Positions 34,841-45,087 of a stretch of DNA of 64,000 bases are shown here, piece by piece (the first letter of the stretch is position 1; each line of letters starts with the position of its first letter). Under the pieces are notes generated by a model. That model was given only the letters and a program-made list of their open reading frames with translations. It searched no databases and was not told the origin of the DNA. Location: the NCBI GenBank assembly GCA_914767715.1, contig OU612066.1:1555001-1619000 (forward strand). The letters are read 5' to 3'. The DNA comes from Membranipora membranacea (lineage: Eukaryota > Bryozoa > Gymnolaemata > Cheilostomatida > Membraniporidae). Made by a program: the position numbers and the translations under genes.

Positions 34841-36739
34841 GGAGCTGTAACTCCCTGCCATAACTATGTGAAAATTATATGTTGGTCTAAAAACATGATG
34901 GCTCTTCAAGAGAGTGGTTTTGGGTGCCACCAGTCAAGCCACCCACATTGACCAAAATTCTGAGCTAAGACCGCACATTGGCTACAGATTGCTTACTAGT
35001 CGTCAGTATTTTGTTGTCCTCCTCCCATCTATGTTGGAGCGCAAGGAAATCACCACGCAAATATTGTTGGATTTGATCCCCCTTCAGTCAACTGCTGCTG
35101 GGTTATGTTGGGTAATTATGTTCGCTGTGTCGATCCTGAGTAGTCCCAATTCATGGTCATTGTCACTTTGTCAAGTTGGTTGAAAGGGATATGATATTGT
35201 ACAATAGCATATCTACAATCTCGTTGTTAACATGTGATTATGTTTTAATCAACCAAATCACATGTTAACAGAGTGTGTTGATTGTCAGCATTTTTTGTTG
35301 GTACAGCTCTATTTATCCTCAAAGTCAATGTAGGGAATTCTATAGCATTTTGGGAAGATAATTCTTACAAGCAATTCCTTGTTCGTCGCGGACAAAATTT
35401 GTTGTGAGACACATGAAAACTTTTACATACACTAATTCTGACATACTCATTCAGATTTTCGCTTTGAAACTATATCATCATTTTTTGATCACTTTCCCTT
35501 TTGCCATCAGCACTTTTGGTAATAAGCTGCCTATTGTGCAACTTAATGTAAGTTACAACATTTCCATTGCGACCAGCATGTCACAACAGCTGCTGAGTTA
35601 TTCGTCCAGGTTTTGAGATTTATTTATTACTCCTATGTCAATGAAGGGAGCCAATTATTATTAAAGAAAGTGTATAGTAATTATAATCTGTTCCACCAGT
35701 GATAGATAAAAAGTGTATAATGATTATAATCTGTTCCACCAGTGATAGATAAAATAGTAGATTAAATCAGATAATTTAGCATTTATTGATATTATTTGAT
35801 AGCATCAACCTTATATGCTTTAAAACTCAGAACATTAGCAACTCTTATAGACTGGCTCAGTTATGATATAGATCAAGTTTAATCAAACCAGGGAGTTTAT
35901 ATCCCAAACTCCCTGATTAGCACCCCCTCTAGCCGCCTCTGCCAACTCACCAGTAGAATAGGAGATACTGAAATTCAGGCATTTTGGATCAAACTTCATT
36001 TAGTTACAACGGATATCTCAGCGTTTCCAAGCCTGTCCACTACATTTGTATGAAAACAAAATGCTGCACAAAGAAAATCTGTGGTTTTATATTAATTCGT
36101 ATTGCGAAAGCTTATCACCATAGTATAAATATGTTATACATGTCGATGATGATATATCAATCTAATACAAATCTCATCCTGGTATTAAATCAAATTTGAA
36201 CTGGTTAAAATCAATTTACTGATTGAGATAAGTGTAACAATTTCTTGGCCGAGTCATACTAAATTTTAAACTATTGAACTTTATATTTGGTTTTTAAAAC
36301 CTGCTCTGTGGCAGCAGAAAATCTAATTTTCACATCCTAAGTTTGACAGAAATTCTACTCGCATGATAATTCTACGTTTTGACTGCTTTCATAACAGCTT
36401 ACATTATATTTACATATTATATCTTTTTTTATCTTGAATAACAATACCAGAAATAATCTTTCACATTCAGCTGTATTTATTTGTAATCGATATATACAAA
36501 ATGTATGTTTAGGGTACTAAAGTGAATAAGTAGGCATGTTATGGAAAAAGATAACAGTTTTCAAATTGATAAAATGATGGGTGCTACTGCTGTTTATGGT
36601 GGGTCTTTCTTCATTTAAAATAAGGTAAGGTAAGGTATGAACTATACAATCATTGATTTCCACGATCATGTAATTAGAATAAAGTGTTCTCAATGGAAGC
36701 TAATATATTATATATGTAATGTCATTTAGAATTTCCGTC

Positions 36740-37662
36740 CTATTGAAGTCTTACACTGTTGTCTGACAGGTATCGTACTTTGTAACAAACATTGCTACCA
36801 AATGGGTGACGGCAACAGAAGCCATTAACTCCGCAGTTTGATCGGGCGCCAGGCCTGTTACATCTTTTCCAGCCATACAGTGGTACTTTGTTGAAGACAA
36901 ACTGGTTCAGCTCAAAAAGGAAAGCCTTGACGCCGGCTCCTGGACAACCTCCGCTGATACCGATCTGTCTCTCCTCAGTGTTCACCTCTTCCTCTAGGTC
37001 GGCGGCAGCGATATTCTCCTCAGTGCTCACCTCAGTATCAGGGACAGCGGCAGCGATATTCTCTTCAGCATCCGCTGTTTCTTTCTTCTGGAGCTGTGTG
37101 ATAAATTAGGAAATATTCTTCACCATTTTACTCCTAAATTAGGCCCACTGCTACTCCCGCTGCTACTATGTACTTTTCTCAAGTTGGATATCAATGATTA
37201 CTGACTACTAAATAATAAATTTGGTAATTTACAATCCTTGACCATTTCATTTGAGATCTGAAGAAAATTTCAGCTCATTTCTCAAAACATTTCTAATGAG
37301 ATGACGTTGGTTGCCAATAAAGTTATTTATATATAAGTCTCCATGCTTGGGGAATCAACTTCTTATCAATAATTGATATGATAAAAAGGAAGTGACATAC
37401 CTCTGTGATAAGTCTCTTGAGGAGATCTGTGTTCACTTCCTCGTCAGCGCTGGTATAGCCTACAGCTAAGCACAGAACTACAGCAATCTGCAAACAGTAT
37501 GAATAAACGTTTACATAGAATTGGAATAAGTGTTAATGAGGAAATAAATTCAGCAGCAAATGAAAAATTTAATAATTTTTAAATTATGTATAAAACTCAA
37601 TAATAATGATAATAATGAATGCCTTTAAGATGCTGTTATCTCACCAGAATAAGTCTAGCCAT
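36740..37662 (-). CDS. Secreted cysteine-rich protein B, inverted duplicate of gene A
   Basis: Exons (minus) 37662-37645, 37487-37401 and 37093-36740 give 152 aa. Signal peptide and exon phases are the same as gene A, and the six Cys are conserved. It differs at a few residues: LLKRLITE for LFKRLLTV, LEEEVNTEE for PDEEVNAEE, GARSNCGVNGF for GTRSNCGVDGF, and one residue fewer in the acidic segment. The introns have diverged more than the exons and promoter. A and B are convergent, 7.2 kb apart. Function unknown; see gene A for domain description. Confidence 0.85.
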
Positions 37663-37985
37663 GTTTGTTGATATAACTGTCTGGAGCTTTCTGTGACATC
37701 TGAGAATAAACCTGCACTTTTATATCCTCCGTGCCTCTGATTGAGGTCAAATCAATCTTGTAAGTCCCCATCTTAAAATGAAGTACACAGTCACATGATG
37801 CGGACGCTGGACTCCCCACCCTTGAATCTGTTTCCTAGCATTGGAATGGTCCCAGGCTATAGTCACATGCAGTCTGGATTTTGCAATTCTCCGTGAATTC
37901 CTGAGGGTTAAATTTCTCCCGTTTTTTGTGATTATCGGTGAGCGCACCTTTTTATGGTCATTAAATTTAATTATTTTCCGGGTTT
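37663..37985 (-). promoter_or_regulatory. Conserved promoter region of gene B, with TATA box
   Basis: Minus-strand TATAAAA at 37724-37718 and the blocks shared with 28230-28583, in the same order relative to the gene. Confidence 0.75.
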
Positions 37986-39894
37986 GATTCTATTATTGAC
38001 TTTCTCAAAGTTATTTTTTAACTTTTTAATAACAAACTGTCAAATGTTCTATAAAAAAATAAGAGTGATAGATGTAACTGTGATTTCACAATTATTTCCA
38101 TTTTTTAGGATAATCTTTTTTCGTAGGGATACCGAAGGAATTATTTTCTACATTCAAATTAAACAATGTGGTGTATTCACATTAAGTATAAGTCACCTTC
38201 AATGAAACAGAACAAAGTCAAAAAACTTGTATATGTAAAACTCCTATTTATTCAATCAGTGATTGAGTCAATTGGCATAAATTCAAACAAGAAGTTTTTG
38301 ATGGCGGCGTATCGACTTTTTGCTTTCAGATTAAAGTGATGAAACTTCTGGAGTGGTCTCAATCACCATTACCTCTGACACAATATAATACGGATACGGA
38401 TATCGACAGTATTCTTCTCATGTTTGCAGTTGATTTGAGGGGGACAGAGGTAAGAGTCTTGGGGCTATACCCAGGTATGGTGTGTACTGGAATGTCACCA
38501 GCATTGATATAACATACTTGTTGTAGCCTGTGATGGATGAATGACTTATGTAAGAAAAATTTAATATACTCCTGTGTACTTGTCTTCTGCATATCTGACA
38601 AGTCTCCCTATTTGGTAGGGAGGTTCCCTTTTTTAACTTCATTCACCAAGAAATTTTTTTAATCTTCTTTTTGTAAGGGAAACTATGTTTTCTATCTCCA
38701 CAGTACATATACCTACTTATTTACTTTACCATTATTGCTTGTACGCAGCTATTCAATATCTTTGCCTGGCCTAGCACTATTATTAGGGTTGTCTCTCCTA
38801 GTTTGAATAAAAGTCAACTATATCTTTTGTAAAATCAGGTAAAGTGACACAATCTATAATATGAACGCTCAAGTTTTAGCTTTAAAATATGACAAATAAG
38901 GGCCGAATTTCACCCACACTACAGGACGCAGGATGGTACTCCAGGTCGGGAGTCTGTCCGCGGAGACCTCCTGATTTCTGGGACTGCCAACTTGTCAGCC
39001 CTATAACAGCATGGACAATCTTGAAAGACAGCTAAAACTCGCTACAAGGTGCCCCAGCAAAGGGCCATGTAAGGCCAACAACCTTTACATGCACGCTGTG
39101 TTTGATAGGGTGACGATGGTGGAGTTGACTGTGCTGTGGGATGAGAGAACACAACTCCGAGTAGTGGTTAGCAGCCTTGTTAATTAGCGCCATCAACTCA
39201 TTCGTTTTTGGGGATGGTGAGATGGCAAAATCGGTTTTCACGCTGGCTTTTCACTGCCAGGTGATTTGTGCCGCAGGAGTTGTTGGTTGGAGTCCCACTG
39301 AGGGAGCTTTCAAAGGTTGATTGTTCTAGCCCCCCCCCCGCATCCTCTCCTGTCAATCTAGATTTATATTGAGTTGTAAAAAAGATCAAGTCAAAAAAAT
39401 CCCACAATAAACTCTTAATAGTGGGTTGAGAGTGAAAATGTTAACTAGTACACAATGTATCATGCCCACACCAAAAGTTCTGAGTACGTTTACACGCATC
39501 ACAAGGATAATACAGATCTTTTGGCAATAGTGTAAAGCCGATTTGCTGACTGTAATAGTCTCACCATGTTGTACTGAATAACCACTAGTTTTCTTTACAA
39601 GTTCTGATTTAAAAAATGACCTCGGTCGATTTGAATCTGACTACTCAGATATCTCAAGATATACTTATATTATACACATACATTGGAAATTGTGGATACA
39701 TAACAAAAAAGAAAATGACTGTGCTGGATTTCCAAACCATATAATAATTCCCTAAACCTATGAACGGATATCCCTGACAAGTGTATGACCAAAGAGGTGT
39801 TGACTAGTGACAGGACAGTGTCATCCTAATATAGAGTCAACACCAAATAATAGGGCAAATGGTCAAAGCGATAAACATGTAAATACTTATTTAT
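37986..39894. other. Intergenic DNA
   Basis: No gene supported. 38900-39350 is GC-richer with long frames in several phases and looks like decayed transposon sequence, but I recognise no domain. A C-tract lies at 39331-39339. Confidence 0.35.
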
Positions 39895-40664
39895 AAGGTA
39901 TTCGGTGCAGGTGCTTGGTAGTGAATGTTGCTGATGCTGTTGGGATGCCGCCTGGTGACTGCCGCTTGTTTGATGCCGATTGTACGTCAATCTTGCTGCC
40001 TCTGGTGGGTGTGCTGCTGCTGGTGTGTTACAGATGGTGTGCTCAGTGTGCTGCTGATGGTTGGTGTGCTGCCGCCCATTTGTGTTCGGCAGCACATCCT
40101 CCAGAAAAAATATGATGAGCGTACAATCGACAGCACATCAGCGACAGCACTTCACCATTTTACCAAACCTATGTTATGAAGAAAGACTGGAGTTTTTTAA
40201 TTTATCTTCATTATGATTTTATTTTTGAACAGAGCAAGAGGCATTTTGTAAAATTAGCTGCTGATCAAACACACCCTCTTTTTAATCGTATTATCAGAAA
40301 TGAATGTAGAACATCTTCTCGCTGCAAAACTATTTTGAGACCTAAACTATGTAGGTATCAAAAACGTGCCAAATCCTTTTTCCTTTTTTTATGACTCATT
40401 TTAATAATCTCCGCTCTAAGTCATTTTTAACCAATACCATAATATCGGATGAAAAAATTAACTAAACTAAACTAAACACACTGCACGCTATCGGCAGCAC
40501 AACTGAGCACACCATCTATAACACACCAGCAGCAGCACACATACGACAGCACACCCACCAGAGGCAGCAAGCTTAATGTACAACCGGAATCAATGGGCAG
40601 CCACCAGGCGGCAGCCCAACAGCATCAGCAACATTCACTACCAAGCACCTGCGCCGAATACCTT
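39895..40664. mobile_element. Foldback element with a reverse-transcriptase remnant in its loop
   Basis: Left arm (39895 to about 40100) pairs with right arm (about 40490-40664): AAGGTATTCGGTGC with GCGCCGAATACCTT, GGTGCTTGGTAGTGAATGTT with its exact complement, then GCTGCTGG/CCAGCAGC-rich parts and GGTGTGCTCAGT / ACTGAGCACACC. The centre differs in base composition and holds a non-LTR element fragment. Confidence 0.7.
40176..40394 (+). pseudogene. C-terminal fragment of a non-LTR retrotransposon reverse transcriptase
   Basis: The frame has HFVKLAADQTHPLFNRI, then ILRPKLCRYQKRAKSFF and a stop. The pattern hydrophobic-HPL-about 25 residues-Arg/Lys-rich R-x-x-KSFF just before the stop is that of the extreme C-terminus of CR1/Jockey/RTE-like polyproteins. 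No catalytic YADD region is present. Confidence 0.45.
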
Positions 40665-41820
40665 CCATCCCCAGCACTGTAACATACATTGTGTTGCCCC
40701 GCAATGCAGACAAGCCACACAGTAGCCCCTCATAGCAGCTGACTAGACCTGACAAATTATCTCAGCATACCAGACTCAGGTAGACATCCCAGTTTTGGCA
40801 GCAGCATCCGGTAGCGGCAAGAAATGCAAACCCCAGTATACCCATGAGGAAAATAACAATTAAGGCTAGATTTGCAATGTTTGATTTTTGTTTTGTGATT
40901 CAAAGTTGAAATATGAAAATAGGATTCATATGAATATTTCGGTTTCCATCAATAAGAAAATCAAAAACAAAATCTGACTCGATTTTTATATATTGATTTG
41001 TTGTTTTGGAACAAAAAACGAAAAACAAATTGTATTTAGTTATTTAGCATCAGTGCGCAAAATTGTTACTAAGTCCCCTTATACGATAAGACGAAATTGT
41101 TGCGACACTTGACAAATAGTTTTTGGTTGGTTGTGCTCCATTGAATTGAGTTTAGATAAGATCAGCTTTTATTATACTGTCCTAATCTCAATGTCGTTTT
41201 TAGGGTTAATTAGACAGGACTTATAAGAGAATAATTGTGGGATATTCCGACTAATGTTTTGTTGTTTTTAAGTGAATTTTCATTTTCAATTTTTAGCTGC
41301 AAAGAAGGATAAAATTTTATGAAATTCAATTGATAAGGTTGCATTACCAAGTGATGAATCTATATTGTATAATGAGCCTTTGCACTTGGATACCGTTAGC
41401 CTTTGTCACTACTTGGCTATACTCAAGCTGTATCCATCTAATCCTCGACAGATAGTGTTCTCTACATGAGAGTCAATCACCTTAGTACTAAATAAGTGAT
41501 CAGGAGAGTGACTAAAGAGAAGTCGCTAAGCGGTACATCTGCGTGTGAAAACAACAGAGCTATAAGAGTAGGTTAGGATGTTCTAAATCTGCTGTTTTGA
41601 ATTGTTATGCCCGTTATGGTCACACGGTCTAGTACCAGTTGGGAATATTGTGACGATTTTCTCAGATAGCAATCATTTCATAGATACCTGAACAAATAAC
41701 AGGAAAAGGGGATTGTAAGATCATTAGTTTTGTTAGCAGAACAAATGAGGCTGTAGATGCCACTTAAATTTATAGATGTTTGGTCATCTATTAAGCGTTA
41801 AGGAGGAAGCGGGTTAGGAG

Positions 41821-41828
41821 TATATAAG
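41821..41828 (+). promoter_or_regulatory. TATA box of cysteine-rich gene C
   Basis: TATATAAG 63 nt before the ATG, nearly the same spacing as in gene A. Confidence 0.6.
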
Positions 41829-41890
41829 AGGTATGTTAGTAGGTTAGCATACAGGTTCTACATCGAGACTCCAACCATAGAGAAATAATC

Positions 41891-43353
41891 ATGTCTCTGA
41901 ATAAGGCAATATCAGCTGTAAGTGATTATTTTATCCGTTTCCTCACAGCATAAAAATTTTATCTGTCATTTCTGATGATTGTCAGTCCGATCGCTTGGGC
42001 GTTTTTCTCACTCCCGTCCTGGAATCAGCAGCCTGTTGTAACATTCATTATGTATTGTAAATATGATAGGTAAGCTGCACACATCTCTTATAGTGATATT
42101 CTATTATGTGTTTAATAGGTATTGGCTCTTTGTGTTATGCTGGTGAATGTTAAAGCAGAAAGCACGTCATCTGAGCTGGTCACACTTCTGCAACGATATT
42201 TAGAACAGGTACGTTTTATTTCTTTTGGGATTCGGTGACTGGCTGAATGTTTATAATATTTTAATGGTTAAATTCATTTTTTTCTGGATTTAGATCTTAA
42301 GAGCTTGCTGTTTGCGAAGAAACAGAAGATTGGGCTGCCCTTAAAGAGGGACGCAAGGTGCCCTAAATCCTCATACTGAGAATGTGATATATCCTAGAAA
42401 ACTAGAATGCATCCTAGAGGTGAGGCCATGGTGGACCTCCTAATCGTGGGTGTGCAGCGAGCTGCCAAAACTGAACTGGCACTAATCGGCCATTGGTAGT
42501 GACACTTTGGTCTTAGCCAATAGGCCGAGAAGCGATCTTAAGAGCTTAGAATCCTGTTTATACTGCTAATCGAATTCAAATTGATTTGATGGTCAGTTGA
42601 ATTTGTGTTCCAGGCTGAGCCAAAATGTGACAGTTACAAACAAGGAGATGTTGAGTACAAGCCGACACTCTGCTCGTCTCAATCAGAGTGCTCCTCAGAT
42701 AAGATGTGCTGCCCAGTCCATACCTTCCCTTTCAGTCTGTGTGTACTAAAGTCTGAGCTAACATCATTAACCGACACTCCTCCCCCTCAAAACAATGACA
42801 AGGTAAGGGAGACGACTCTAAGTCATGCAACTGAGTGTCCAGTTCTGGAGATGATACCTTGCGTTTGTTGGACCTTTCTTATTTCATTATGGTTGCCGTT
42901 TTGGCTTGGTGTTGAAAAACATGGCATATTTTAGCAAATTATTATCGGTTTTTATTTTAATATAGAAACTATGGGCGTTTGTTTCTACAAGCTATCTCTC
43001 CGATTCCATGAGTGTCTGCCTGATCCATTTATAACATACATATATATATAAAGCCTTATCTATATTTTTGCTGCTTCACTTAGATGCAAGATGACGAGGT
43101 ACCAGTGGGAATCTGTGACTCCTTGAGGAAGAATGACTTTGAGACTCGAGATCTGCTAGAGCGCCTCCTAAAGAGAACAAACTTAGTCTCCTTCAATAAA
43201 TGTGATCAGCCTCTAACCAGAAGCTCCTGTTCTATTGAGGAGATTTGCTGTAATTTGGCTCCCGCAGGTAAAATCTGTCGACCAATAAAAGACACAAAGG
43301 CTGGAGATAAGATCTGGTGTAAGGATAATACAGAGCTCTGTGTTAGACCATAA
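41891..43353 (+). CDS. Secreted two-domain cysteine-rich protein C, relative of A and B
   Basis: Exons 41891-41917, 42119-42208, 42614-42802 and 43084-43353 give 191 aa. Exon 1 (MSLNKAISA) and exon 2 (VLALCVMLVNVKA...) form the signal peptide, as in A and B; exon 2 ends in the same amphipathic LVTLLQRYLEQ type of segment. Exon 3 encodes domain 1 (C-x14-C-x5-C-x5-CC-x9-C); exon 4 encodes domain 2 (C-x28-C-x8-C-x5-CC-x8-C plus two more Cys). Domain 2 aligns with A and B, including KCDQPLTRSSC against RCNRPGTRSNC. So C looks like the ancestral or expanded form, and A/B keep one domain. AATAAA at 43515. Function unknown. Confidence 0.85.
42293..42547 (-). mobile_element. U2-snRNA-headed retroposon with 14-bp target-site duplication
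   Basis: On the minus strand, from 42536, the sequence starts ATCGCTTCTCGGCCTATTGG then CTAAGACCAAAGTGT, which matches the first 33-35 nt of U2 snRNA with about two differences. After that it leaves U2: the branch-site pairing GTAGTA, the Sm site and the 3' stems are missing, replaced by some 190 nt of unrelated sequence. GATCTTAAGAGCTT occurs at 42293-42306 and 42534-42547, a direct repeat typical of LINE-driven insertion. No poly(A) tail is seen. It is in intron 2 of gene C, antisense to the gene. Confidence 0.75.
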
Positions 43354-45087
43354 ATATCAACCAATAAGAGTTAGGAGCTCTAACCGTCTCAATAACACAA
43401 CATATAAATTATATATTACCATAAACATCTAGTCAGAGCTACAGTTGTTAAGTCACTTATCTATTTTGATCGAGTTTATGCATGAAACCCTTTAACCTGT
43501 TTAATATTATATCAAATAAAGTACATTGACACTTTTACAATTTGTTCCTCATTAGAATTGTACTGTATATCGTAGCAGAATTCCTTCACAACTCTCAATT
43601 GTGTTGTAAAGTGTTGCCGGCCAACACCAACTGAACAACAAGCAATCTCTGCGACTTCAGGGCTTCATAGTAGACCTGAAGAAAGCTATCACTTTGTACT
43701 CTATCTACGAGAGGCCCCTACGATCCAAACTGTATCGTACAGTGATTCATTTGTAAACTAAAACTCATTGGCAATAACAGGCCTTCAACAAATAAATGAT
43801 ATAATTTCTAACATGCAGATGGCTGGTAATGAGTATAATGGCACTAACACCCTGAACTGGGTTTTTACATCAAAATCCAGCAGTAAAATTCCCTTGACTC
43901 CGAAGGTGAAATGGAGTGAGAGGTCTTCGTCATTACTGTACTTTTCCTCGTCATTGCTGACAGCTGTTGTTGGTCAAACAGATTTTACTCCCATGATTTT
44001 GAAAGCCCATACTGTATGGTAAGCCAACCCAGATGTGGTGACCCTGTATTACATAAGTCTATTACATACAATAATTACACACAAACCCAGAACTCCTGCA
44101 ACACATTTCAACTGGCTGTAAATACCAAGCATGGTAGCCGATCATCATCTAACTTATAAATCATCATCAACTTTTAATAGGAGCCATTTCATATGGTTTA
44201 CACATCACGGTCAATCTGCGACGTAATATAATGTAGCTATTATCCAACGCAACTGAACTGAGTCAAGGGCAGGTCTAAATGTTACCAACACTCTTCTGTC
44301 TGAACAAGAAAAAAACACATTCCCTCTTATAGAGTGTTTCGGTTTGTGCTCAAGCTGATATATACACTCATATATTGGACAGTCATAGTCAAGGATAAAG
44401 TTTTAATTTTTGCCATAAATGGTAACATAGATAGAGTAAAACTGAGATGATGATGTGTTAGCTACTCCATTGAAAGCACAACATAATTTGTACATTATTC
44501 CATAACAGTGAAAAAGAAACAAAGAAACAAAATCTAGTCTAGGTTTTCTCAACATGATAACATAATTCCAAATTAATAAAGTAATTGGGCAATTTTACAA
44601 GCCCAATATGGACTAGATCAGTTAGGATGAGAATCGAACAAAAATGTACATAATTATGAACATGTTATATGATATAATAAGATCCAAGTCGCAGGACCTG
44701 TGTATCCATGTATGAAAAAAATTAAAGCAACTTAAATTTAAAAAAGAAGATTCACTAGTTATAAATACTGATTTTCTGGGCATAGAATATATTTAAACCT
44801 TCAGCTGCATCATGGGAATAATTTGACATGTCATGTATATATATAGCGCAGTGCAGTGCGTCAACGATTAGAGGTTAGTGGTAGTCATATTTGGTATTGA
44901 GAAGTAAAGGCTTTGTATATATAGATCAAGTTAGTATATAGATGTTAGGTAAAAATGGCAAGATTTGCATGAGGTAATAGTACTACAAAAGAGTCGGGCT
45001 TGAGACAGGAAACCCTTCTCACAAGAAAATAATTAATCAAACTAACAGAAATTTAATTATTATGAACGTCTTTGAGATTTATAATTC
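43354..45087. other. Gene C 3' UTR and spacer to IP6K
   Basis: AATAAA at 43515-43520 should end gene C. The rest has no supported exon; the 3' UTR of IP6K (minus) should lie just below 45088. Confidence 0.45.

Larger units (their letters stand above)
33001..35410. mobile_element. About 2.4-kb element with roughly 400-bp terminal inverted repeats
   Basis: AAATTTTGTCCGCGACGAAC near 33004 pairs with GTTCGTCGCGGACAAAATTT near 35381-35400. Pairing continues inward through GAATTATCTTCCC, ATAGAATTCCCT, ATATCATATCCCTTTCA, CATGAATTGGGACTACTCA and GTGCGGTCTTAGCTCAGA to about 33400 / 34930. The interior holds other repeats and a non-LTR endonuclease fragment but no transposase. The flanks are the two halves of the dispersed repeat at 26825-27062, so that copy is an approximate empty site. 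Confidence 0.65.

Noticed and set aside
38359-38642. Minus-strand open frames of 74-80 codons
   Set aside because: Two overlapping frames, no family resemblance, no consistent splice signals.
42307-42536. Working U2 snRNA gene
   Set aside because: Only the first 33-35 nt match U2; the branch-site recognition, Sm site and 3' stems are missing, and a 14-bp duplication brackets the segment.
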